This document shows positions 38,560 to 49,241 of a DNA stretch of 64,000 nt, piece after piece (within the stretch, counting starts at the first letter, position 1; each line of letters begins with the position of its first letter). Source of the stretch: Nectonema munidae (lineage: Eukaryota > Nematomorpha > Nectonematoida > Nectonematidae); the NCBI GenBank assembly GCA_030549495.1, contig JAUIRK010000541.1, positions 107,001 through 171,000 of the forward strand. The letters are read 5' to 3'. The translations under genes and the position numbers were made by a program. Below the pieces are notes generated by a model. That model did no database searches. It had not been told where the DNA came from and worked only from the letters and a program-made list of their open reading frames with translations.

Positions 38560-39800
38560 GACTCTTTATACAGCTTACTTTGATACTAAAGTAGATTCTG
38601 CAAATTGGACACCACCTTTGGTATTCCAATGATTTGGCGGGAGACAAGAAATCACATCAATGATTGTTATTTTTGCCGTACTGATATCACTGAGGGAGAT
38701 TCGAACTAAAAATACAATATCCAGCTTCTCGTCAAATTAAGTACAGAATCACAAAAACCTTGTCTGCTTGAAATTACAGAGAGTGCTTCAAATGATGTAG
38801 AAGAAAAGAGTATCGTAGAAACGGATTCTGAATACATACTTTACCTACTCTGAAGAGAGAACAAAGCGAAATTTCAGCTTCAAGATTAAAGTAGAGAACG
38901 AGAAAGAAATCTTAAAGTATGAATTTACGGAAAACGTTCTCAAAGTTTTCAATATTTTTTTGAAATGAAATTTCATTTTACTTTTTGTAACGCGATTATT
39001 AGCTTATTCGCTTATTTTGAATTGACTGCTAACCCTTCAAAATTATTACAAATTGGAAAAAGGTTACCGTCTCTCTCGGTTGCTTACTCAACAGGATTGA
39101 AAGATACCTATAGCAATTTGAAATTTTTTGTTGCCCTTCATGGCAACAAATTTCAATGGCTAATATGTGCAGATTTAAAGATTATTGCTATTTTAACTGT
39201 TTATACAAAGTTTTGCTATTTCTTGTATCTTTATGATTCTTGAGCAAAAGATGAACATAAAATAGGAGCAAACAACATTTCAAATTCTCCATTAGTTCCA
39301 ACAAACAAAATTATTTTGCCTCCGCTTCACCTTAAACTGAGACTTATGACTTTGACAAAGATTGTGAAGCCATTTTAGCTTTTTTAAAAAGAAAATTCTC
39401 AAAATTGAGCTATGCTAAATTTACAGAAGGTATATTTATTGGACCACAAATAAAGCAAATATTAAAAGATGAAACTTTTGAAAACATTTTAAATTGAAAC
39501 CAAAAAGCAATCTGGTGTGCTTACAGAGATCTTGGCAATGGCTTTTTTGGAAAAAAATAGAGCTTCAAATTATAATGATTTAGTAAAAAATCTTTTCATA
39601 TATTTCTAAGAAAATTAGCTGCAATGTGTCTCAAATTTCAATTCCTTGATTCTCATTTAGATTTCCTTTTCTATGAATATGTCGTCAGATGTGTTCGATG
39701 AAGATTGTGAACGACTTCATCGACAGATTAAAAAATTGAAGAAGAATATAAAAGGAAAACATCTTCATCATTACCTTCTGACTACTTCTGGCCGCTAGCA
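38560..39800 (+). pseudogene. Decayed copy of the WRE-CYFC repeat-protein family, in ph intron 1
   Basis: Plus-strand segments include IPMIWRETRNHINDCYFC, then FVALHGNKFQWLICADLK, then YTKFCYFLYLYDS, and near the 3' end LKFQFLDSHLDF followed by an EDCERLHRQIKK-like block. From memory, these blocks match a repetitive uncharacterised protein family abundant in some arthropod and cnidarian genomes (VPMVWREP--H--DCYFC ... HNGNK--S-P-AHS ... DLK-V--L-G-Q-GYTK-PCFLC-WDSR ... DEHGERFHQDI). The copy is broken in several places. Mobility of the family is suspected, not shown here. It lies in the host intron in the same orientation as the gene. Confidence 0.65.
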
Positions 39801-40432
39801 AGGGATTCTAGGGCATTTTCTTACAAAAATCCTACACAAACATTTTTCATTTAAAATTCAACCCTATTTTATTTTACCTTAATAAATCTTTTTTTCAACA
39901 TTCATTTCCAGTTTCGAAGTTCAATAAAATAACTTATTTAATTTAGAATGGAAATATTTTTTATCAAATTTTGATGAATTAAAAAAAAACTTCTGAAGAA
40001 AATCCGAATTAACATTGAAAATAAAATTTAAAAGCTTTTGGAGTAAAAAGTCAGAGGCGTAGCCATCTTTCATCCTCAGGGGGGAGACAAAAAATTATTA
40101 TTTATTTTAATTCATTTACCATCTAAAAAAATGAATTGGGCTTTGGGAAATGAAATTGAAGTCATATTAAAAAAAGTGTAAAAAATAAAACAAGTGCTTA
40201 TAGATAACTTTCTAGGTTTTTCAAGCCATATACTTATCTTAAAATGGAATGAAATGAAAACGAAGGTTGTATTTCTAACAAATAAGAAATAATTTTTTAG
40301 TTCTCATGTCTAAACTTTTAATTTAGTTTGAATATATAGTTTTTTATATACCTGGAGTATCGCACTTTTTGCGTTCTAACTTTTCAACCCTGGTGATTAG
40401 GAATTCCTTCTCATCATTTCTTTCGTTTTCAG

Positions 40433-40962
40433 CCGTACTCTGCTTTTTTCAATCAATCGCCTTTCGCTCACCACCCAAACAGCCTGATGATGCTGAATAA
40501 AAGCAAAGCGAGCGTGTCCGTGACAAAAGCAATCAAGCCCAAGATACCATCCTTCTCTCTGGCGCTTCCCTCAATAATGTTTCCTTCGAATTTGTCTGCC
40601 AAAAAGCCACCCCTCACCATAAAGCCTTCTCCATGCGCATTCAACACGAGCAATGAGCGCAACCAAGACATGAACGCACTGGCGGCAAAGTACACGTACT
40701 CCCATTCGTTGGTGGTTGGCGCGAATAAGGCGGTGACAGGATCGACGAAGCCGCTCAGCGCTGCCAGTAGTGTTAGTTCGGGCACGGGATTCTACCAGAG
40801 CCCGCTTGCACACCTACAAGGCGCTGTTCAGTTGTTGACTGCGACGACTTCTTCTGCCCCCAGCGTCACCAAAGCGCAAACAAATGGAGCAAGTGGAAAT
40901 GTTTGTTTTAATGGCGCCGGGATCGGCTTCCTTCAACCAGCTAACACACGCATAATAAATAA
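40433..40962 (+). CDS. ph: polyhomeotic-like gene, exon 2
   Basis: After acceptor TTTTCAG the exon reads PYSAFFNQSPFAHHPNSL, then PKIPSFSLALPSIMFPSNL and GSTKPLSAASSVSSGTG. It is 530 bp, enters in phase 0 and ends two bases into a codon at donor AA|GTACGC. Composition is far less AT-rich than the flanks, and codon use is that of a real exon. The antisense frames over it (40468-40813 minus) are shadows. Polyhomeotic has long, poorly conserved Ser/Gln/Pro-rich regions here, so the exon itself has no diagnostic domain. The donor could alternatively lie elsewhere, but this one is the only choice that keeps phase with exon 3. Confidence 0.75.
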
Positions 40963-42292
40963 GTACGCCTCTTTTATCGCAATTTTATTGATACACACCA
41001 CTTTTACCGTGACCCTTTGAGGCTGAAGACTAATCGTCAATTTTATGTGTTTAAAGCAGAGCATTTTCATTTCTTGGGAAACCGGTGTCAACCGGCTCCA
41101 CAAAGAGTTAAGTACGTCCTTATTCACTTTAAATGCGTCGTTTATCTCTTTGAGTGGTGTAAAATTCAATACTTCAAAATTAAGTTTTGCTAATACTATC
41201 ATAGTTAATTGAATATTTTTGTAAAAATATAAATTTGATACAGAATTTTTAGCGTACATTATACAAGTAAAAAATTTGCTTCTACACATCACCAATGCTC
41301 GTCTCCTGTTTTACATCAATTGCTTAATCCGTCTCCTTATTCTAGGATGAAATCGATTCAAATTGTCTGGATAGTTGTTTAGGTTGATATAACACTGTTA
41401 CATAATTTTCCACCATCAAACTGAAAGAATAGTAGTGATAAACAAGAAACATCACCTCATAACAGATATTTATACACTTATGCAGGCAATGTTTTGAACA
41501 AGATTACAATTTCTAAATTTAAATAAAAAGTACATATTAATTTTTAGAATGTCCGTACTTTTTAATTTTGGCTCTAAATGCATTGAAAAAACATCTGTTG
41601 AGAATATCTCGAATGATTTGAAAATTGAACTCATATAAATTGGCATTCTCAATCAAACCTCTTGCAAACTTTATCCTATATTTCTTAAACCTAAGATTTG
41701 ATTTAAACTTGTTATATTCTGAATGTTAGCAAAACCCGTTCAAATTTCCAAGTCAAATAGTGATATGCTACAAATTTTACGGGCATTCATTACAAAACAA
41801 TGTTTTTTGTGATTCCATGTAAGCAAAATTTGATTCACTTAAGTGTACTATTTGGTAAAAATGATTTTTTATTACAAAAATCGAAAGAAAATTCATACTC
41901 TTCAAAAATAAGTCAGAAGTAAATCTTAAAAGTATGATTCTAATACGGGTATATTAATTCTAAAAGTACTATTACATACTCGCCAACATTTTTAGTGTCT
42001 TCATGTCGGATTTTGCTTCTTTTCTAAAAGGAAAATTGGGAGGGGATAACTTGCACATCTTATTTTTTACCATTTTATTATTATTTTTTCTCAGAAAGTG
42101 TCTCATAAGTTCTCACCTACATCACAAAAATATCGATGATAATTACTATTCTTTGGAATTTGAAATACTTGTATACATTGATGAAGTCTTATACGACATT
42201 TAAGTTTATGGATTGTCATTCGCATAAAAAAATTTAATTAAAAAATTAAAAACAGCGTTGAGCGCTTATTCAACGATTTCTTTGTTGTGAAG

Positions 42293-42513
42293 CATTGGAA
42301 TGGCGTCATCTTCAGCAGGATCTCAGCATCGCAATTTGATCACGATCGCTCCGGCCATTCCCAATCACAACCAGTGCAGCGTTCCACCAACGCCCTTCTT
42401 CTTCCAGCACTCAATGCCGAACACTGCTTACATGTTTGCCACCACCCCTTCACACCAAAATCAGCACGCCATCGCTTCTGGACACATTTTGATTCAGCAA
42501 CAACCACCCACAC
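42293..42513 (+). CDS. ph: polyhomeotic-like gene, exon 3
   Basis: The acceptor TGTTGTGAAG precedes one base that completes the split codon from exon 2. Reading continues IGMASSSAGSQHRNLI, then CSVPPTPFFFQHSMPNTAYM and ASGHILIQQQPPT. It ends one base into a codon at donor CACAC|GTATGA. The Gln/His-rich ending fits the polyQ-like stretches common in polyhomeotic proteins. The acceptor has little polypyrimidine but keeps phase on both sides. The antisense frame at 42340-42585 is a shadow. Confidence 0.75.
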
Positions 42514-42662
42514 GTATGAATCCTTCGCTCTTTTTAACTTTTCAATTTTTTTCATCAATTTGCATAATAGTTGATAAGTGCTCAATTTCTAAATTGGCCT
42601 TAATGCGTACTACAGTTTTGGAAAGCTATTGTCGATGTTAGAATTAGCATTAGTGCTCGTAG

Positions 42663-42927
42663 CAGGGCCGGCCCCAGTGTTCGCGGGGCCCTGTGCAAAA
42701 TGGATTGTGCGGGGCCCAGTGTGGGTAGGAAAAAAGGTAAAAAGTGAGAAATACGATTTTGAAAAAAAAGAAAAGAGATTAGTTTTATTACTTTTTCATT
42801 AACACAAAATGACGATCAAAGTAACTTTACTTTGCGAAAAATCATACAATATATCATCAAAATGAAAAATGAGAAGTGCGGGGCCCACTGCGGCCGCATA
42901 GGTTGCAGTGGCCTAAGTCCGGCACTT
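42663..42927. mobile_element. hAT MITE with perfect 8-bp duplication, in ph intron 3
   Basis: A 265-bp insert flanked on both sides by GCTCGTAG (42655-42662 and 42928-42935). The left end is CAGGGCCGGCCCCAGTG. The right end reverse complement is AAGTGCCGGACTTAGGCC. GGGGCCC blocks occur near both ends around an AT-rich core. No coding content. It lies 150 bp downstream of exon 3. Confidence 0.85.
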
Positions 42928-43062
42928 GCTCGTAGTTAGGGTGAGCTTACTTTTAGTGTTAGCACAATCGTATATACATACAATTACATTTTTGACATTC
43001 TTGATACAAACTTTCATATTTATTTGTATTCAATTGATAAGGCGAAGTCTGTGCGCATTAGA

Positions 43063-43231
43063 ATAAGTATAATTGCTAAAAGCAAACTTTCAAAAAAAAT
43101 CTCCATACACCTTACCTTTATAACTCTTGATAAAGAACGTAAAGTCGAAATCTTCAATCCTAATTTGTAATTGTAAATTCGAGATAATAAAGATTTTTTT
43201 TTGAAAGTTTGCTTTTAGTAATTATACTTAT
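43063..43231. repeat. Short palindromic MITE in ph intron 3
   Basis: The left arm ATAAGTATAATTGCTAAAAG followed by CAAACTTTC is repeated in inverted orientation at the right end with one or two mismatches (43190-43231). The total is 169 bp with no coding capacity. The target duplication is unclear, so the superfamily is not assigned. Confidence 0.7.
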
Positions 43232-46200
43232 TTTAGCCTAGCACAAAAAAATCTAGACACATACATACGAATACATACATATTGGCATTAGACACCCTTA
43301 CACTGAATTACTTAAATCTCAAAAACAGCGGTATAGCCCAATCTTTTCTTCAATACCCTAATTTCTTTTATCCCATTTTTTCTATTTTGCGTAGAGTAAA
43401 CATTTTGTAGTCATGCTTTTGAACGGGCCTGTTTTAGCAGCTGCAGGGCCCAATGCAGAAAAAAGTAGTTACAGTGAAACCTCCATGACCACTAGTGTTC
43501 CTGAATCTTTAGAGAAATATTATTAGTTCCTGTAAAAATTGATAGCTCTAGGGAAGTAAATATATTAACGATAGCAAAAATTAGTGCAGGATCTTCGAAA
43601 ACCGCAAAGAAATTCTAAACCTCTAAACTGTAGATGCCTTTTCAAAATCTCAAACTTATTCCTGTAAACTAGCGTAACTTCTTTATAGTGAAGAATCAAT
43701 CACGTGTCTTTGTTAATTTATGGTCAGAAATTTAAAATATTGGAAAAAGAGTATGATTAATGTCTGTTAGTCCTATAATTTTGAATAGAGGTGATATAAT
43801 ATTCATGAAACTTGCAAAATTTTATAGCTACTATAAGGAATTAACAAATTTAATATATTTATTATACGTATAACACACAAATATTTCGCTTTTCCTACTA
43901 AAATCCATTGATTCAAATCAATTCCATCTTCTTTCCTCCAAAGTATCGCGCATCTGCATATTCTACTGCATTAAAGCACTACAATCAATGATGTATGATA
44001 CCGTTCGTATATTTAGAAATGGCCCTATCATGTTTTATTTCACATGAAGGATGAAGACATAATCAATTATTATTATATTATAGATTATGCCGGTGTATAT
44101 TATTGGTACTCTACAGCAGACATGCCCATCCCTTTTGCCTGAACCATTAAAATATTCGACTTCGTCTCGGACTTACAAGATTTTTATAGTGAGTTTTAAG
44201 TGAGCATGCAACTTTTTAAACTATATTTTTAGAAGTTTATCGTTCATTAGGTTTTTAAAGGGCATTCTTTCCTTCACTGAAAAATAGAAATGAATGAATA
44301 AAAGCACACTGATTAAAATATTTAGATGAAAGAACTGTTTAAGATTTTTTTTCAAAAATATCTGGATTAGAAAATTGTCCTCAATGTGGCAAAGATTTGA
44401 AAATGAAAGAAGTCGAATGTAACACACGAGATGCGTATGTATGATAAAACATGTTTTCCGGAGAAGAATTCAAGGGTCGCCATGATTGGGTATTTGGAGA
44501 TTTTTAAATGAAATGTGTCGGAGTTGGAATCTAGGAGTTGGATTTTTTTAATTAAAAAAAAAGTTCACTTTAGATATTAAATAAGTTCAATGTGAGTTGC
44601 CTTTTTTTAGCTGACGTAAGAGATGGCCTTAAATATTTTGTCGTAGTCGTATATTTTCCACCCAACCATGCAACCCTGGATCACATTATACACGATGTAT
44701 TAATTTAAACTTATTTATTTTGAAGTTAGCTCTATAATTAATGAAAAAATTATAGAAAATGCCTTTGACTTCGAAAATGCGTCGTCCAAATTTCCGTGAC
44801 CCGCAAAATCTGGGAACGGATTTTTTCCCCGATAAACCGTCTACCGGGACATCCGTCTCCAAGTCATATTTCGTTTAAATAATTCCTCAATAATCCATCA
44901 AGTTTAGCTACAAAATATTTGTTTTTAAATATGTACTTTCTTCGTTTGTTTATTAATAGCAAATGCTTATTTTGGTCTTCTTGGTGAATGTACTTTAAAA
45001 TTTCTTACTTGCATAATTAATCTGTTCTTAATCATTTTGATAAAAATTTATTAGAATCGTTTTTTACTAAGCTTATTCTTTATTTTTTCTTTTAAATAGA
45101 TTTTTTCTTAAAACTTAAATATTTACAATAAATAATATTTTTTTGGCTTTTCAAACAAATTTTAACTAAAATCTCATTATTTGTTGAATTTTTTCTTTCT
45201 TTTATAATATGTTCTTTGAATTGTAGTGATATTTGTTAACATAGAATATATCACAGAAAAAAAAATAAATAAATAAAAAATTGTTGCATTTTTTTCTTTT
45301 TTATTTAGAAAAATTTACAAAACTTAAAAATCACTGTTAACTTATCGGGTGTATAATAGTAAAATATTACAAACTAAAAGTTTATTACGCTAGATATTGT
45401 TTCAATTTTTTGTCAGCCTCGAAGATCCGTCATTTTTTTCACCAACGGATTGTAACGGAAAAACGCGGCTTGACTGTACTTCATTTTTTTTATAACTCGA
45501 AGAACATATTAAGATTGGCGCCGCCAGACCATATCAACATCTTGAAAGCAAACTGTGGCCTTCACGATTTGTAATTTAATTCTACAAAGTTATATTCAAA
45601 AATAATTTATTTAATAATGGGATAAGCTAATTTAATATTTTCGGAGTCTATTAAAAGAATTTAGCATACGCAAACTAAAACCTGTTTATAACGGTCAAAC
45701 ATGTGACCCATTGAAAATGAATTTTTTAGACAAATGACTGTTATATCAAGGTTACCTGTAAGACGGGTTTTATTTTATATGATCAAAATAAAGTCAATTA
45801 GAAAAATTAATTATTATTTACTTTAAGAAAGTAATTAATTATAATATTTAACACTATATGAAGCAATTTTTTTATAATTGGATATTTTAAAAAACCTTTT
45901 TTTTTCTTATTTCGTTTTTCTATTTTTTGGTTTATTTTACTCATGCTTATATCAAATTTTTCCCTTTTGTAAATAACGAATTTTTTTGGCCTTGGTTAGT
46001 TTAAAAACAACAACAACATATAAAATAAAACTGAACAAATATTATCAGCTTACAATATACATTGTACGATCATCTCACTGTCACAGACCATGTTGAAAAA
46101 ACATTTTAAGTAAAAAATTATTACACAATTACTCTTAGATTAAATTTGGATTACTCTATTATCAGAAGTAGAGATTATTTCTTTCTCGACAAATGAATAT

Positions 46201-46749
46201 TCTGCCCCGTCACCCTATTAAATTGCATATTCATAAGAAGGAAACACCTTTCCATGTTTTGTGATTCTCTGAAATAAGGCAAAAAATCTACATGCTAAAC
46301 GTATTTTGTCCTTCAGATTATCGCATAGTTTATTTTTAATTGGCTTAAAGGATTCACGAATGTTCTTTTGCATTGAGGATCGCCCTGTCCTTGATCCTGT
46401 GAGAAACAGTTTATACTCCTATCGAAGTACCTACTCCTTCAGAGGATTTGATTTTTCGAATCTTGCAGTTAAGAGATGTTGCACATCTTCCATCATCTTG
46501 TTATAATGCAGCGTATCATGTTTCAATACCCTTAAAAGAAGAATCTTTTCCAAACTTGTGAAATATAGAATATTATTATTTTATCACTTATGATACTATA
46601 GCTATATTATTAAGACAAGAAAAATTAATATTAGTAAAGAGTCCTAATTATTTAACACTGTAATAAGAATAGCTACGTATGTTTATTTTTTCAAAATATT
46701 AAAATAATTGTCAAAATTTATTTTTATTCCTATTTCTATTACTATATAG
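43232..46749. other. Rest of ph intron 3, AT-rich
   Basis: No further gene or complete repeat is recognised. A GGGCCTG...CAGGGCCC scrap near 43422-43455 resembles the hAT MITE ends at 42.7 kb. Confidence 0.5.
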
Positions 46750-47259
46750 CTTCTCTCGCAAATAACGTTAATTTCACAGCATCCAATCCCGTCTCTTCCA
46801 TATCAGAATCTTCTATTTCAAGTGTCAAAAGTGGAAAGATATCTTCGTGTATCAATAATAACTCTATTACTTCATCAAATAGTTACAATTGTAATTTAAA
46901 CTCCTTTTTTATTGGCCAATTTGGAATATTATCTAATACTGCAAATAATCAACCTTATATATTTTCCTCTCCTTCCTCTACTACTACAACCAATTCCAGT
47001 CTAGACTTAAGTAATACTACTACTGTATCTACAAGTCAATATTTGTCACCATCTACTTCTAATTCATTGACAAAATTCACAAATATAAAATATGGTAGTA
47101 AAGATATCTTGACTCCTTCTTTTACAAAAATTCAAAGTATTGATAAAGGAAGATGTTGCAATCAAAGTAAAATTAGTCCAAAATATTCACTACCTATTCT
47201 TGTAAATTCGATTGTCTCCATGCCTAGTGAACTTCAAAATATCGCTTCTCCATCTGCTG
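46750..47259 (+). CDS. ph: polyhomeotic-like gene, exon 4
   Basis: The acceptor TACTATATAG is followed by two bases that complete the split codon of exon 3 to Pro. The frame then reads SLANNVNFTASNPVSSIS, SSPSSTTTTNSSLDLSNTTT and, near the end, VNSIVSMPSELQNIASPSAG. The exon is 510 bp, ends one base into a codon at donor CTG|GTAATA, and is open throughout. The other two frames of the same strand close quickly. It is Ser/Thr/Asn-rich low-complexity protein, consistent with the middle region of polyhomeotic. Its higher A+T than exon 2 suggests weak constraint. Confidence 0.75.
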
Positions 47260-47640
47260 GTAATATTTTTTTATTTATTTATCTTGCTTAAATTTTAACT
47301 TATACATTTTTTTTAACTTTAATAACATATGAACATGACCTTATGTAACTCAATGTATAACTGTACAATCGGCATATAGTAGTACTTTTTGCCGAAATAC
47401 TATTAGAAATATATTAAAATACAGTTAAATAAATGGAAAAACATTTTTCTATAATTTTCGCCAAACACTCAACTTTAACAGTTTTTGATATATATTTTCA
47501 ATTCAATAATTGAAATTATGTTGTAATTGACACAGCTTGAAGTATATTTGGTTGTAGATATAAAAGCATTTAGCCGTAAAGCTATATGCTTACATGATGC
47601 TTAAGATGGTTAGTCACAGTTTTCTTATTTTTTTTAAGAG

Positions 47641-47706
47641 TTGGAAGCCTTGGGGATCGAACCCCTAACTTAGCCTGTAAGCTGAGAGGTATACCCTAAC
47701 AACTAT
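47641..47706 (-). repeat. tRNA-derived fragment
   Basis: On the minus strand GTTAGGGTATACCTCTCAGC, then TTACAGGCTAAG, then GGGGTTCGATCCCC resembles the D-loop, anticodon arm (CTTACAG loop) and T arm of a tRNA. The first third and the acceptor pairing are missing, so it is a SINE head or tRNA relic and not a working tRNA gene. Confidence 0.45.
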
Positions 47707-48017
47707 TGAGAATTTGATACTCATATAATTGTTTATTAAGTTGATTATATTTTTTTTTATAATTTATTTGTTTTTAATTTAAATTAATAGATTCAAATTG
47801 TACGCTTAAAAATGAAATTTTATGAATAAAATTCTTTAGAAATATTTTTAATTTTTAATATATATTTGATAGTATTTATTGAATTTGTATTTTTGGAGGT
47901 ATTTAGGCGAAAAATACCAGTGTCATATAAAGCTAAAAGTTTTCATCGAGAAGGCGCAATTGTACTTGTTTATATTTAATTATAAACAAGAAAGGTTTGG
48001 ACCGAAGACCTTTAAAA

Positions 48018-48600
48018 CGTGAAATATGTTATGCCCAGTGAATTTCTTTACCTACCTCTCAAAAGACCTAACGGTGCCAGTAGCGGCTTTATAAAATTAA
48101 TTCAAAGAGCTTATCAGTCATGAATTTTTTAATGCTAAATTATAAATCGTAATTAGTGCTGAATAATAAAAGTGTTTATTTTCAAACATAAATTTATATT
48201 TTATTGAATTCTAATTCAATTAAACTAACTAACTAGCTGATCAAAAATTGAAGGAGGTATTTTTGGCACTGTTGCTGTTGGATAAAGTATATAAAGAAAA
48301 GGGGCCTGCAGTGACTTATTTAAAAAAAGCAATGGAGGGCTCGTGCTCCTTCAAAATTTTGAATATATATCAGTGTATAGTTCAAACAAGTTTATCGTGC
48401 TTTTCTAAAATTGGAGTTTTTTTTATCAATTTTCTACAATAATATGAGTAAATATTTACTTGGTATTACGAATAATACTCTAGATAAGCATTCATTCTGA
48501 ATGCCTTTGTACGAATATTTATAAAAAAAATTATTTTAGTATTATCTCATAACTTATAAATAGCTATCTTACATAAACTATTATAAAATCACCTCTTACT
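48018..48600 (+). repeat. Interspersed repeat, copy A (empty piggyBac site)
   Basis: Copy A contains AAGACCTAACGGTGCCAGTA, then GTAGCGGCTTTATAAAATTA-like sequence and GTCATGAATTTTTTAATGC, followed by AAATTATAAATCGTAATTAG. The same blocks recur at 49119-49241 and 51948-52095 as copy B, where a piggyBac element separates them at TTAA. In copy A the TTAA is intact. Between about 48215 and 48500 copy A has an extra segment absent from copy B. Both copies end near ACTATTATAAAATCACC. Confidence 0.75.
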
Positions 48601-48937
48601 CACGCTTCGCTTATCATTTTATTACTACATCAATACGTAACTCTAGCTACCTTGTAACTTTATTTATTTATGATCATATAGTTGTTAAAATAATTTTATT
48701 AGTTTTCTTTTTAAAAAATATTTTTTTAATTTTTATTATTTAATTTTTATATTATGTTCAATTCCATTTTTATATTTAAAAAAATTCCTTAACTTAATTT
48801 TTCATTAAATTTTTGAAATTGAATTTAAATGCCTAGAAAGACTTAATTTTTATGATTAATGTGATTTTTATTGGTAAATTATTAATTTATTGTATTAGCC
48901 ATAAATATAGTATTTATATATATTTTTAATTTTTATC

Positions 48938-49010
48938 TTAACCTTTTCGTGACCAGTGGATCATATAAGATACATAAACAATTTTACGTTCGTCTATAAG
49001 TCCAAACAAT
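48938..49010 (+). repeat. Partial TTAA MITE
   Basis: TTAACCTTTTCGTGACCAGT, then ATACATAAACAATTTTACGT, then TCGTCT matches the first half of the TTAA-flanked MITE at 34886-35032. The second half is missing. Confidence 0.55.
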
Positions 49011-49118
49011 ATTTTTATTTAAAATAAACTATAAACTAATAAACTTAATTTTTCTAATTTGATAATTGAAGATAGAAAACTTGATTTTTTTTGTAATCAA
49101 ATTTGGGATACCGCAAAA

Positions 49119-49241
49119 ATGGGAAATATGCAATGTCCAGTGTATTTTTTTACCCAACTTTCAGAAGACCTAACGATACCTGTAGCGGCTTTATAAAATT
49201 AATCCAAAGAGCTTACCTTAAGTAAAGTCATGAATTTTTAA
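49119..49241 (+). repeat. Interspersed repeat, copy B left part
   Basis: Contains TCAGAAGACCTAACGATACC and GTAGCGGCTTTATAAAATTA, ending GTCATGAATTTTTAA at the piggyBac insertion point. It continues on the other side of the element at 51948-52095. Confidence 0.75.

Noticed and set aside
40024-40095. CAGAGGCGTAGCC-type hAT end in ph intron 1
   Set aside because: No matching opposite end or target duplication was found, so it is not listed as an element.
40468-40813. Minus-strand open frames of up to 105 codons
   Set aside because: They are antisense shadows of ph exon 2, which has the better splice context and protein composition.
42340-42585. Minus-strand 81-codon frame
   Set aside because: Antisense shadow of ph exon 3.
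47641-47706. A functional tRNA gene
   Set aside because: The first third and acceptor pairing are missing. It is only a tRNA-derived fragment.
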